Shown piece after piece: positions 16,892 to 26,070 of a stretch of 64,000 nucleotides of DNA. The translations under genes and the position numbers were made by a program. Each line of letters opens with the position of its first letter. Within the stretch, counting starts at the first letter, position 1. This stretch comes from Salipaludibacillus keqinensis (GTDB lineage Bacteria; Bacillota; Bacilli; Bacillales; Salisediminibacteriaceae), in assembly GCF_003226325.1 (NCBI RefSeq), contig NZ_PDOD01000001.1, positions 992,001 to 1,056,000 of the forward strand, given 5' to 3'. Below the pieces are notes generated by a model. That model saw nothing but the letters and a program-made list of their open reading frames with translations. It did not search any database and was not told where the DNA came from.

Positions 16892-17470
16892 ATGGATATT
16901 GAAGCTTATGGTTTACTTATTGTAATCACTAGTATTATGGTTTTTGAAAAATTAATAATTCCTAATTATTTGAATTAGAAAAATGCAAAAATGACACATG
17001 AACAAAAATTAGAAATGCAGGAAAAACAATTTCAATTCGATCTGGTACAAACAGAGAAAAAGATTAATTTTGATGTTCAACTCCATTTAGAGCGAAAGAT
17101 AAGAGAGGAAGTATTACCAACTCTATATAAGAAACTTGTAATTGCTAAGAGTTATGCCTTCAATAAAAAAAATATATCGATTGATGATATGACAAGAACT
17201 ATGTTCTCACATTTATTAGATTCTAAAAATTATTGGAGCGAATATGAAATATTTTTTGAAAGCGATAAAAAATTAAAAAACCTTGTTAAAAAGATACTGC
17301 TTGATAATATCACTGATGTTTATGCAGAATGGAAAAAACCAAATGAAACTCGTAATTTTGAAGTTTTGGATTTTAAAAAAGAGACCAGTGAGAAATTTGA
17401 AGAGTTTTCGACATTGGTTCATAAAAGAATATTTGAACAATATAAAACAAAAGAGAAAAGCAGAGTTTGA
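16892..17470 (+). pseudogene. Membrane-anchored coiled-coil protein split by an in-frame stop
   Basis: The frame from ATG 16892 encodes a single membrane helix (YGLLIVITSIMVFEKLIIP), then TAG at 16976-16978, and continues in the same frame through a 159-aa charged, helical part starting MTHEQKLEMQEKQFQF. The joined product would be a one-helix anchor with a cytoplasmic helical domain. The downstream part could be translated alone from ATG 16991 but has no good ribosome site. Either a nonsense mutation or a sequencing error. No family recognised. Confidence 0.5.
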
Positions 17471-17709
17471 CTACATCCAAAGCCATAAACTGCTAAATCG
17501 TAAAAATGTATTTACAGAGTGATTTGATAAAAAATTGCGATTGGAAATTTTAAGTGCTGGTTTTAAATATGTGATTCATGCTTAGTGTGAATCATTTGTA
17601 TTTTGTTGTTTATAATCGCCAATTACCTGTGTATTGAGAGGCAATTATAGTAACAAAGAAAATGATTATTATAATTCGAACTCTAATAAATTTACTAAAG
17701 TATACTTCG

Positions 17710-17910
17710 TGTAGAAATTGTGTGCTCTGCGAGGCTTGTCGAGTCTGCCGAACCATGCTTTCGCATGAAAGATCGAAAAAAGGCACAGCCAAAACTTTTA
17801 TTCGTCTCCAACGAATTGAACCCAGGTTCAATACTCCTACCCCTCGCCGGTAGGCAGAAAGCAAAACGGGTTTGCTGTCACTACCAAGAGGGTCCGGATG
17901 GGTAGCAATA
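17710..17910. ncRNA. Candidate structured RNA with consecutive hairpins
   Basis: In an AT-rich gap, this block is GC-richer and holds a chain of perfect stems: CATGC/GCATG (17754-17767), TTCGT/ACGAA (17801-17815), TTGAACC/GGTTCAA (17816-17831), CCTACC/GGTAGG (17836-17854), AGCAAA/TTTGCT (17860-17876), CTACC/GGTAG (17881-17905). No credible protein is encoded. It does not match my memory of RNase P, tmRNA, SRP or 6S RNA. A HEARO/omega-type RNA without its nuclease is one guess. Strand unknown. Confidence 0.5.
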
Positions 17911-17984
17911 TGTCAATTCCTTAAATTTCTTTCGCACTAGCTTCGGTCAAATATTTATGATTGAAATATACTTTTCATCACCAC

Positions 17985-18410
17985 TTATTCAACAATAACA
18001 GATCTCACTCTATCCCCTAGTTCTATAGTTCGATTAGCTTTCACTCTAGATGTTTTTTGAGAATCATTAACTCTTAATGGGACACGTTCTCTAACAATCT
18101 CTGTTCTTCCACCCTTAGCAAATGGAGGAGTAGCTTCCGCAAGTACTCTACTAAGAGGAGAAGGAATATGAACTTCTCTTTCCTCATATTTTTCACAAAC
18201 AGAAAATTTCTCGTACACTTCCGTTAGCTCTAATCTTTCTTTAATAAAATCGAGCGTTCCTAACACTTCTTCCGAATCAATATCGATTATCTCATCTCCA
18301 GGAACAAATATTTCTACTTCTTGCCCGAATGTTAACCCATTATTCAATCCGCCATTGATTACAATACTATCTTGTTCGAGAATCTTTATGACTTTGAATT
18401 CGTCTCGCAT
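17985..18410 (-). CDS. FlgT-C-like beta-domain protein
   Basis: About 141 aa. The N-terminal half (INGGLNNGLTFGQEVEIF, PGDEIID, EEVLGTLDFIKERLELTEVY, then KFSVC) matches the pattern of the FlgT C-terminal domain type, a small beta domain also found in stand-alone bacterial proteins. The second half is basic and unrecognised. Start at 18410 follows AGGGGATG. It overlaps the upstream minus-strand gene (ends 18367) by 44 bases, so the two are translated together; the partner is a membrane protein, so this one may act at the membrane. Confidence 0.55.
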   Translation of the reverse strand: MRDEFKVIKILEQDSIVINGGLNNGLTFGQEVEIFVPGDEIIDIDSEEVLGTLDFIKERLELTEVYEKFSVCEKYEEREVHIPSPLSRVLAEATPPFAKGGRTEIVRERVPLRVNDSQKTSRVKANRTIELGDRVRSVIVE

Positions 18411-18849
18411 ATTCTTCATCCCCTTTTCGTTCATCAATTAACTTCTTTCCGAAATCATAGGGAATACTTCTTCCTTTCTCTACGATCATAGAATACCTTT
18501 TACTTCTTCCTAAATCAGCATTTATAATATCCCTTAAATACTTCATCTCTTCCAAAAAAAACTCTAAATCATGATTAGTAAACTGAAACTTCGCATGTAA
18601 GTATTCTTCATATTCTCTAGTAATTTCTTCATTATCTTGAATAGCCTTTTCTTTGATTTGAATCAAAGCTTCTTTGTCTTTTAAGTCCTTACGAGATTGA
18701 CGAAGCCTTAAAAATAAGTAGACTATTATCAAACCAGCAATAACAAGAACAAAACTCATAATTATCCAAATAAGAGACAACTCTGGATTAAAGAACCATA
18801 AGAATAAGGGGAATAATATAGAGGTTACTGCAAAAGCCCAAAACTTCAT
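18367..18849 (-). CDS. Two-helix membrane protein with coiled coil
   Basis: About 160 aa: two hydrophobic helices (residues about 4-22 and 25-46), then a long charged helical region (LRLRQSRKDLKDKEALIQ onward) likely to form a coiled coil in the cytoplasm. The ATG at 18849 is preceded by AGGGGCG. Not recognised. It overlaps the downstream FlgT-C-like gene, forming a two-gene operon. A decayed gene lies just upstream on the same strand. Confidence 0.55.
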   Translation of the reverse strand: MKFWAFAVTSILFPLFLWFFNPELSLIWIIMSFVLVIAGLIIVYLFLRLRQSRKDLKDKEALIQIKEKAIQDNEEITREYEEYLHAKFQFTNHDLEFFLEEMKYLRDIINADLGRSKRYSMIVEKGRSIPYDFGKKLIDERKGDEEYARRIQSHKDSRTR

Positions 18850-18871
18850 AAAATCGCCCCTGTCCTTCAAT

Positions 18872-19305
18872 ACTATATATCCTCTTCGTTGCGGAATAAG
18901 CCATTAATTTTTTTGTATTCATCTTCGGTCAACAATCGCTTCTCTTTTTCTACATAATGCTCATATCCCCAATTATACACATACTCGTTCTCATCTAATT
19001 CCTTATATTGATCAAGTTCTTCGTCTTTTTCGCCATTTCTTTGAATAGTCCGGAATATACAATCAACTGTTGAGATTGATAATAGACCATAAACACTTCA
19101 GGATCATGAAGATAATCACTGTCTTTTGCAGCATACTTCGCAATTTCTGCAGCTTCCTTTTCTTGATTCACAACATATAGAGTATAACAATGTCGGATTG
19201 GATCTCATTTATAATTACATTCTATCTTTTAAAATTGGATTTTTTTGAGAATCTTCTCCATTTATTATACCAATAAAAATACCTCTTTCATAACTCCAGT
19301 TTTAT
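18872..19305 (-). pseudogene. Decayed gene, at least two frameshifts
   Basis: Three adjacent minus-strand pieces read as protein in different frames: GIFIGIINGEDSQKNPIL, then HDPEVFMVYYQSQQLIVYS, then DENEYVYNWGYEHYVEKEKR ending at 18872. No piece has a start with a ribosome site. The protein is not recognised. It precedes the two-gene membrane operon on the same strand and may once have belonged to it. Confidence 0.45.
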
Positions 19306-19405
19306 TCATGAAGATACTACCTTAAATAAATAGTATTTCAAAACGATGGTTTTTGGTAGGGTTAAGAAGAAGATGTAAATCTCCTTCTTTTTTATGGATA
19401 TACTG

Positions 19406-20107
19406 TTATTTTAGATAAATAGACTTTGAATTTTCAATTTTTATGGTTTGTAAACTTTTATGAAGTTTTTCTAGATCATTTTTTAAGTCTTCTAAAACAA
19501 AGTAAGTTTCAGTTAGGTCAAGTATTTCAAAGCCATGAGAAGATAAAGGGAATGTATTTAACTTTTTCTTAATTGACTGAAGAGATAACAAATCAATTTC
19601 TACATTAGGTAAAGTTTCAATTTCTAATCTTAAACATTCTTTTTTTATTTTTATTCCAAGTGGTGTGATTTCATTAAAGGGTTCAAAAAAATCTTCATTG
19701 TGTAACTTAGAGATACTTTCTTTGTCTTCATTATTAGAAAAGAAAAATTTATTATATTCCTCTAATATAATATTATTATGGTTTGTTTTAATTTCACTTT
19801 CTTTTAGAAGATTGAAAAATTCATTTATGCTAAAAGAATCATGAGGATAAGGTATTTGGTTTAAGAAATTGTGCTTTATTTGCATTTGAATTTGCTTAAG
19901 CTTATTTAGATGCTCTTCAAATTCCAATATATAAAATAATCTTGTTTTATCTCTTTCTTGATAATATTTGATACTTTCTTCTTTTCTTCTAGAGTTATCA
20001 ATTTTAAATATATAAAAAGTTAAAATAGCAATTACAATAGCAGTTATTGCTTGAATTAAAACAGAGAGACTGTCTATCCATTCTATTAAAATAAAATCTT
20101 CCAACAT
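19406..20107 (-). CDS. Membrane-anchored helical protein
   Basis: A 233-aa protein with one N-terminal membrane helix (about residues 13-34, LSVLIQAITAIVIAILTFYI) and a charged, mostly helical cytoplasmic part. AAGGAGC lies 9 bases before the ATG. Such proteins (one helix plus a hydrophilic domain) often occur in phage or defence islands, but no family is recognised. A short T-rich hairpin region follows its stop. Confidence 0.55.
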   Translation of the reverse strand: MLEDFILIEWIDSLSVLIQAITAIVIAILTFYIFKIDNSRRKEESIKYYQERDKTRLFYILEFEEHLNKLKQIQMQIKHNFLNQIPYPHDSFSINEFFNLLKESEIKTNHNNIILEEYNKFFFSNNEDKESISKLHNEDFFEPFNEITPLGIKIKKECLRLEIETLPNVEIDLLSLQSIKKKLNTFPLSSHGFEILDLTETYFVLEDLKNDLEKLHKSLQTIKIENSKSIYLK

Positions 20108-20582
20108 AATCTTTTGCTCCTTCTAGTCGATTTAACTTTAACTTTTTAGTAACTCATTCTATTATATACCAAATCTTATTTCCTATAATTTTCTATCGAT
20201 TTATCCTTATTCTTATTGAATTGTTAAATAAAAGCATTATTTGTTCGAAAGTGTTGGTAAAAATGAGAACGTTCGTAAAGTTATTTTATACTTCTACGAA
20301 TTAGAAACTAAAATAATTTTTATTGTAACTATTCGTTCGAGAAAGTGTACTTTTGTGAACGGTTATTTAAATAGGTTAATAATTTTACAATAGAAACCTT
20401 CTTAAATTAAATAAAAGATGCTCTATAAAATAATTGATCAAAACATTTAAATTCTGTCTAGAATAAAAGATATAAACTTTGTTAATTAGGAGTCGTGTAT
20501 AATTAAAGATAGAGAGTTAATTACTGGATATTCCAATTGAATATTTAATCTACAAAGAACACTTATTTTTAGGAGTAGAAAA
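20108..20582. other. AT-rich intergenic region
   Basis: No gene seen. A TATAAT at 20498-20503 lies 80 bases before the gene at 20583 and could be a -10 element, but no well-spaced -35 box is visible. Confidence 0.35.
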
Positions 20583-21080
20583 ATGTATCGTACATATTTT
20601 AGTAGCAGCTCTGAGACCCGTCGTTGTTTTAGGCGTAAAAAAATCGCCTTAGAATTCATTTTTAAAGAAGATTATTATGAAGAATGCTGTTACAACTGCT
20701 TTAAACGAAAAGAGTTTTCCTATGTAGATGGAAAAGTACTTAAAGGAATGTGTAAAAGTGATATAGAAACTTTAGCACCAAGAAAAGATTTGTTCGTTTC
20801 TAAAGGAATATTTGAAAGGATGTTAGAAAATTTAAATACAAAAGAGCATTCTATTGATCTAACTCCATACAAGTTAAAAGACGTAGTAAAAGAGTTTATA
20901 GATGGAAAAGTAAGTTCGGAAAGATTTGAAGACTATAAGATAATGGAAACGGTTTTTAATCCAGATTATGTGTCTATGTTATCTAGAGTTTGGGTCATTG
21001 GAACAGTTGTGAAAATAACACAGTCATTCATTTTACTAAGAAATGTAACGTTACAACATTTACCTCTTGAAGATAGTTAA
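20583..21080 (+). CDS. Hypothetical cysteine-containing protein
   Basis: A 165-aa protein with AGGAG 8 bases before the ATG. The N-terminal third contains cysteines (YYEECCYNCFKRK and GMCKSD) that might bind zinc. No family is recognised. The next gene follows 30 bases later on the same strand. Confidence 0.5.
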   Translation: MYRTYFSSSSETRRCFRRKKIALEFIFKEDYYEECCYNCFKRKEFSYVDGKVLKGMCKSDIETLAPRKDLFVSKGIFERMLENLNTKEHSIDLTPYKLKDVVKEFIDGKVSSERFEDYKIMETVFNPDYVSMLSRVWVIGTVVKITQSFILLRNVTLQHLPLEDS

Positions 21081-21110
21081 GTTTATAAATATCGTAAGCG
21101 CCAATATAGT

Positions 21111-21734
21111 TTGAAGTATACACACATGTATTTAAGCTTAAATAAGAAAACATACAACGAATTAATCGACAAGACTTTAAAATTAGGTGATATATTCTTT
21201 TCAAAAGGTAGTATTCAGAGGTATAAAAAAGATGAGTTTAGACTTGATGATTACGTTAAAGTGAATTATCAGTATAATATAACGAACTTAGAAGAGATTA
21301 AAATATTTGATCGATTTCTATCTCTGATGTTTAGTTTTCGTCCTGAAGACAAGTTGCCAACGGTAGGCTTTAAATCGTTTTTATTGGAGAGGGGGAAATC
21401 TAGCAATATAACCTTTCAGTACTATTCTAAAAATGAGAATGAATTTTATTATCTAAAAGGAAAATATCGTTACCCAATTTTAGATGGATATGTTATCTAT
21501 AAATTAAATTATAATAAAGGGTGGATGAATCTTACTAAGTTATCTAAAAAGAAAATTCCTACTAATATCAATAAATATATTTATAGAGATAAAGATTCGG
21601 ATGGTTTGGAGAAACATTGGAGACTAAATGTGTATAAATATGAGAACTTCTATCCAAGTATTTTTATTGAAAACATTTCTCACGTTTATTATGGAGAACA
21701 TCTTTCAAACTTAGGGATTAAAAGCCCCTTTTAA
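21111..21734 (+). CDS. Hypothetical protein
   Basis: A 207-aa protein rich in tyrosine and lysine, for example ITFQYYSKNENEFYYLKG. No signal peptide, membrane helix or known motif. The start is uncertain: TTG at 21111 or ATG at 21126, neither with a good ribosome site. It follows the gene at 20583 and may be co-transcribed. Confidence 0.4.
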   Translation: MKYTHMYLSLNKKTYNELIDKTLKLGDIFFSKGSIQRYKKDEFRLDDYVKVNYQYNITNLEEIKIFDRFLSLMFSFRPEDKLPTVGFKSFLLERGKSSNITFQYYSKNENEFYYLKGKYRYPILDGYVIYKLNYNKGWMNLTKLSKKKIPTNINKYIYRDKDSDGLEKHWRLNVYKYENFYPSIFIENISHVYYGEHLSNLGIKSPF

Positions 21735-21943
21735 TAAATTAAATTGGTCAATCGAATATTAATTATAAATCTAAATTTAGTTTTCCTCATAATGAATATG
21801 GTATGAAACTGAATATCGAGCCCAACCATCACTGAAAAGAGAAATGATTCAAGTGAACGGAATTTCAGAATAAATAATTTTGTTAAGAAAGACCGGGCGA
21901 GATTGATTGAAAGATAAATCTAATAACTATATAACATACCAGC

Positions 21944-21998
21944 ATTAGGCTATTTCTTCTTCTCTGAACTTTATAGGAGAAGTATAGCCTAATTTTTT
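21944..21998 (+). terminator. Long hairpin with T run
   Basis: ATTAGGCTAT (from 21944) pairs with ATAGCCTAAT (ending 21992) with a further inner stem (CTTCT/AGAAG), followed by TTTTTT. It may terminate the 20583-21734 genes. Confidence 0.6.
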
Positions 21999-22332
21999 GC
22001 TATGTATGTCGAGTAATTATCTTTCTAGCTCATCAGCCTGTATCAACTTTACTAAATCACTATAAAAGAAAACAAATACTAAAAGACTGTTTATATTGCA
22101 TGGAAACAAACGTTGTAAATGATATTACAGTGTTGTTGATATCAAAATTACGTCGGAAAAGAAAAGAGATGAAAAAGTCTTATATCATTTAGGAAAGCAA
22201 AAGAAAAACAGTAGTTAGCATATATTATATACACATTATTTGAATACAGCCATCCTTAAGAGCCACGCAAGACAAAAAGGAGAGCAGGGGGGAGGACAAA
22301 ATCCAGAGCACCATCCGGAAAAAAAAGAGCCA

Positions 22333-22356
22333 CTTGGACGAACGTATCTGTCCAAG
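22333..22356 (-). terminator. Terminator of the minus-strand fragment upstream
   Basis: CTTGGAC pairs with GTCCAAG around a 10-base loop; on the minus strand an eight-T run follows a few bases later. Confidence 0.55.
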
Positions 22357-22369
22357 CAGCTGATATTTC

Positions 22370-22633
22370 TTATTCTTTCACAAAGGCAAGGTAGTACTCA
22401 ATCACTTCCCGGTAAAGGAGATAGTCGCGACAGCCATGATACTCTTCATAAAGATCGTGGTGGAGGTCATGGTTGAACGGTTTTGGACTCCCGTTGGAAG
22501 TCCTCTCATCGAGTTGTTTTCGCAGGTCCACTACAATTTCCTCCAGTCTTTCTTTATAGAGAAGGGGTTTCTTGCTACTTTTATTATTTTCCGTTTTACT
22601 ACTGCCAAGTCTGTAGTTGTAGTTGCTTTGAAA
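22370..22633 (-). pseudogene. Fragment of an unrecognised gene, start lost
   Basis: An 87-codon minus-strand frame reads as credible protein (KERLEEIVVDLRKQLDER, FNHDLHHDLYEEYHGCRDYL, REVIEYYLAFVKE) but contains no ATG, GTG or TTG start before a stop. G+C is higher than the surroundings, and a terminator hairpin follows it. It is probably the 3' end of a longer gene. The plus-strand frame on the opposite strand is Gln/Gly/Lys-rich and unconvincing. Confidence 0.45.
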
Positions 22634-22703
22634 TTAGATGATACGAATAAGATCACGTTTGATTTTCTAATAAAAAAAGGATAAATAGGTTTTGAAAAAA
22701 CGT

Positions 22704-22750
22704 AAACGCATCCTGTATTTCTCTAGGAGAAATGACGGGATGCGTTTTTG
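22704..22750. terminator. Strong hairpin terminator
   Basis: AAACGCATCC and the rest of a nearly continuous stem pair with GGGATGCGTTTTT; the inner part ATTTCTC pairs with GAGAAAT around TAG(G). No intact gene ends immediately before it on the plus strand. Confidence 0.75.
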
Positions 22751-22835
22751 TGTGATTGTATTGTTGTAGCATTGTAGTTGAAAAGTAGACTTACGATAGA
22801 CCTAAGAAACTCATTAAGAAAATTATATTTATACA

Positions 22836-22928
22836 CTATTTTTTGCTTTTTTTACTTGTTGATAATCCGTGTTTTTTACCTACTTCAATGGCTTTTTTTG
22901 CGAACTTTTGAGCTTCTTCTTTCGTCAT
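22836..22928 (-). CDS. Small basic 30-aa protein
   Basis: A 30-codon frame beginning MTKEEAQKFAKKAIEVG and ending in a lysine-rich tail. AGGTGA lies 7 bases before the ATG. Short helical peptides of this kind are found on Bacillus plasmids and mobile elements. Function unknown. Confidence 0.5.
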   Translation of the reverse strand: MTKEEAQKFAKKAIEVGKKHGLSTSKKSKK

Positions 22929-23090
22929 GACAAGTCACCTACCCTCTCCGTTTAATGTTTATTTTCATTGTGTCCTAGATTTAAAGATTTTATACACAGT
23001 CCTCTCCCCTACGCCATTTAGATAAAACTAAGTCTTATACAGAGCGACAGTGTCTCTGGAATAAATTGATTAAAAGGAGGATGAAAGGCA

Positions 23091-23729
23091 ATGGGGGAGG
23101 TAAGAGAAAAGAAGGAAAAAAAGGTACGATCTGATAAGAAAACAGAAATCAAGCCGACGATACCTTATGCGTTACGAGAAACGATCTATTCCACTTCTTA
23201 CATTACAAACAAATCGGTGAAGGATGTTGCAGAAGCTATATGTAATTTCGGTCTCGATTCTAAAATAGTAATGGAGCATTTATCTAAACACTTCCGAAGG
23301 GATTATATGTGCGGAAAGGTGATGTATATTGGAAATCTGGACAAGCCTTCTTTACAAAAAGAAAAAGTAGAATGTGCCACGGGGTGGATCTCCATTCGTT
23401 TTCAAGGGTACAATTATGAAAAGATTAATCAATTATCTTTTGCACTTAATGTCACGACTTCCAAAGCCACGGCTTTACTTTTGGATTGGAGTATTCGTAA
23501 CTCTAAGTTCATTGACCGATATTTAAGAACGTTCGTTCAAACAACTCTTGATCCAAGAAGAATGAGGGAATTAAAGAAAATCATGAAGTTTATTAATGAC
23601 AACAATCCATATGAAGAACAAATCACTTGGGGTAGATTAATTCTCACTATATTTGAGGACTTAAAAGAAGAAACCGATGTCTTTACTCAAAACATTAGCA
23701 ACTGGATAGATCGAAATAAAAAAGAGTAA
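23091..23729 (+). CDS. Plasmid-type hypothetical protein
   Basis: A 212-aa basic protein (MGEVREKKEKK at the start) with AAAGGAGGATG upstream. The repeated short helical segments, for example VKDVAEAICNFGLDSKIV and INQLSFALNVTTSKATALLL, resemble proteins with ribbon-helix-helix or related DNA-binding parts carried by Bacillus plasmids. No catalytic motif. Its neighbours (30-aa and 45-aa proteins and a GC-rich RNA-like block) suggest a plasmid or phage origin for this segment. Function is not assigned. Confidence 0.5.
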   Translation: MGEVREKKEKKVRSDKKTEIKPTIPYALRETIYSTSYITNKSVKDVAEAICNFGLDSKIVMEHLSKHFRRDYMCGKVMYIGNLDKPSLQKEKVECATGWISIRFQGYNYEKINQLSFALNVTTSKATALLLDWSIRNSKFIDRYLRTFVQTTLDPRRMRELKKIMKFINDNNPYEEQITWGRLILTIFEDLKEETDVFTQNISNWIDRNKKE

Positions 23730-23754
23730 CGTCATAGGGTAATTAAAATAAAGT

Positions 23755-23892
23755 CTAATTAAAAAGTTCTGTATAGATATGCAGGACTATTTCTTGTTCA
23801 TTTATTGTATTTACTATATCTATAGTGTCTTGGTTTATAGAAAAACAATGAGGGAAAGTATTATTCCAAAAATCTTGAATGTAATTGCTCAT
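23755..23892 (-). CDS. Small 45-aa acidic protein
   Basis: A 45-codon minus-strand frame (MSNYIQDFWNNTFPHCF ...) with a strong ribosome site, AGGGGGAA, before the ATG at 23892. It converges with the gene at 23091. Not recognised. The excellent ribosome site makes it likely real. Confidence 0.5.
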   Translation of the reverse strand: MSNYIQDFWNNTFPHCFSINQDTIDIVNTINEQEIVLHIYTELFN

Positions 23893-23944
23893 TCAAATTC
23901 CCCCTTCGCCGTATTTAGTCTTATTATAGCACTGACAGGAAAAT

Positions 23945-24620
23945 AATCCCTAAAGGTTTTGATAGTGGGTTGTAGGTCGAAAATGCGAGAGCATTATCAC
24001 CAGGCACTTCAGCTTTGGTGTACACCGAAAAGATCTCCCTGGATAAAAATGTGCAAGCATTTTGTCCAGTATTCCAGACCGGTGTGCGTACAGAGTTCTT
24101 TTCGTGTGTATACGACAAAGCAGCGATGCTTTGACGTAGTAGACGGACGATCTTGAACTTGGTTTTACCCGTAATGGAGAGACGACAACGATTTGTCGTC
24201 GCGTAATGCAGGGATGAAGTGAAACGAAAGACCGACTGTCGCAGTAAGGGGGACGTATGCTCTTTCCCCTACCGCATACCGAATCATACACCGTACACCG
24301 AGACATACCTACAAACACCGGTGCGACGGGCGGTACGGCGATCATCAGCAAATCCCGCGCCGAATATGCGGCATATTCCGACCCGCATAGAGCCCGCCGT
24401 TGTGGGATTCCGAGAATATGCCGACCCGACATCGACCGAAAAGGCGTATGACGGCATAGTAGGCCGTCCCAGGGCAACATTCGGCGCGGAAAACACCCTT
24501 TAGACAGGTAGACGGGTAGACAAACGAGCCGAACATGCCCCTCGGGATTCAGACCAGGGAGCTGCCAAAAAAGGGGGTAGGGGACGTTGTCGGCAGGTAA
24601 GCCAAAATTTGCTTTTCTTC
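23945..24620. ncRNA. Candidate large GC-rich structured RNA
   Basis: About 680 bases at roughly 58% G+C (hand count of 24241-24480) in DNA of about a third G+C. Perfect hairpins include CAAAGCA/TGCTTTG (24116-24133), GACGACAA/TTGTCGTC (24181-24200), GTATGC/GCATAC (24255-24279), CCGTAC/GTACGG (24291-24338) and GAATATG/CATATTC (24362-24378). Open frames exist on both strands, but they read as Cys/Arg/Ser-rich nonsense without ribosome sites. Size and ornate folding recall large bacterial RNAs such as ROOL, GOLLD or OLE. Strand unknown. Confidence 0.5.
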
Positions 24621-24922
24621 CGTATTCTGGTTCTGCTAATTCACCATATTCTTTTATAAAAAATTGGATGGATGCAATGAATAAAGACAGTTAGTATATA
24701 TCTGTATGCAAGAAAATTTATGTTTTTTAGAACCAACCGTATGGATCCGGATTTGAAAGCTCGCAGTATTTTGTGTGCTTCATCAATTCTTAATCTATGA
24801 TGTCATCTAATTCCTGATGACAATACATAGCTAGAACAACTACTGAAAGAATATCATTACCGTGAACTTCGGCTTCGATATGTATTACTGTTGCATAAAG
24901 GAAAAGGAATTAAAACAAAACC

Positions 24923-24948
24923 AAAAAACACTTAGTATCCCAAGTGTT
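24923..24948 (-). terminator. Terminator of the minus-strand gene at 24969
   Basis: AACACTT pairs with AAGTGTT around an 8-base loop; on the minus strand a T run follows (24923-24927 as A on plus). Confidence 0.75.
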
Positions 24949-24968
24949 CTCCTTTTTAGCAGACTACA

Positions 24969-25856
24969 TTAATAATCATCTCCGATTTTATACTTAACAA
25001 GATAGTCTTGTTCTAACATAATTTCTATGATGTCTTTCGTTTCTATTTTCACTTTTGGATGTACATAAGAAAATAGTTCATAAACTCCATATCTCAAAAT
25101 ATAAAGCGATTTTTGAATCAACCATCTTTTTACTTTTACTTCAATTACTTCATTGGGTAAGTATTCCAGATTGTCTTTCGTAATTCCGTAAAAACTATCC
25201 TCATATTCTACCTCAAATGTCCAGTATTTATAATAATTCAGGGGTTGCTTAAATTTAATAATATAATGTTCTTTGTTTTTATCTTTAACCCAATCACTCT
25301 CAATTGTAGTATCATTTAGGAATCGGGCTAAATCAAAAAGTATCTCAGGTCTATCTCTAGTATAGCCAGCATATGAAACTACATTTGGATGGCATAAAAA
25401 TGCATTGATTTGAAAGTCTCCATAAAATTTATGTATTATACGATTACGATACTCTTCAGCATCGCTGAAAGAAAAACCATCAGTTTTCTCACTAATATCA
25501 AGTTTGTTACCTTTATATAAAATGTACTTATCCTTAATATTAATATGGAGTTCTTTTTTACTTAAATAATCCTTTAATGATGTTTCTTGTGATACTGCAT
25601 CTTGTAAATTAATGATTCCTAGCCTTCTAATGGCTTTACAATTATCTAAACTGGTAGTGCTATGCAAACTTACAAGTTCAATATCCTTTTCTAACAAATG
25701 TTCGTCTTCGATTTCGAATGATTTTAAAAAATCCTCTACATCTGTACTTTCAAGATAAATGAAGTCTAAAATATTCTCTATATCTTCTTCATTTAAATTT
25801 AAAAACTCTAATAGTGATTTTAATGTACTATTATAATCCGTAATTTCAAATATCAA
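24969..25856 (-). CDS. Hypothetical protein, possibly ART-like N-terminal part
   Basis: A 295-aa protein with TTG start and an ideal GGAGGTG. Residues about 63-95 (LVSLHSTTSLDNCKAIRRLG then IINLQDAV) show the HxTT...I...G pattern that recurs in a group of uncharacterised proteins and vaguely recalls ADP-ribosyltransferase folds. This similarity is weak. The rest is a mixed alpha/beta sequence. It is a single minus-strand gene with its own terminator. Location beside an HNH nuclease and the defence island makes a defence role possible but unproven. Confidence 0.5.
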   Translation of the reverse strand: MIFEITDYNSTLKSLLEFLNLNEEDIENILDFIYLESTDVEDFLKSFEIEDEHLLEKDIELVSLHSTTSLDNCKAIRRLGIINLQDAVSQETSLKDYLSKKELHINIKDKYILYKGNKLDISEKTDGFSFSDAEEYRNRIIHKFYGDFQINAFLCHPNVVSYAGYTRDRPEILFDLARFLNDTTIESDWVKDKNKEHYIIKFKQPLNYYKYWTFEVEYEDSFYGITKDNLEYLPNEVIEVKVKRWLIQKSLYILRYGVYELFSYVHPKVKIETKDIIEIMLEQDYLVKYKIGDDY

Positions 25857-26070
25857 AATTAATCACCTCCAAATATGATTCTACTAAAAAGCAAAAGTTT
25901 TTTATACATAGAAATATCCAAAAGTAGCCCTCTATAATTTCGGTGGCGGTTGTTTAAAATAAGGATAGTTGATAGTTCCTTTTTTTGTTCCGCTAAAGAG
26001 GCAGGTTAGTGCAAAAAGATTTATTGTAAAATATAATAATATGTAACTCGAATAGAGGTGAAAGAAATAG

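Noticed and set aside
17816-17831. GGTTCAA palindrome resembling a tRNA T arm
   Set aside because: No acceptor stem, anticodon arm or CCA can be drawn around it; it fits better as one stem of the multi-hairpin block.
22240-22476. Plus-strand frame rich in Gly, Gln and Lys
   Set aside because: Overlaps a more protein-like minus-strand frame and its terminator; no ribosome site.
24219-24503. Open frames on both strands of the GC-rich block (also minus 23950-24480)
   Set aside because: They lack ribosome sites, have odd composition rich in Cys, Arg and Ser and overlap each other; GC-rich DNA simply has fewer stops.
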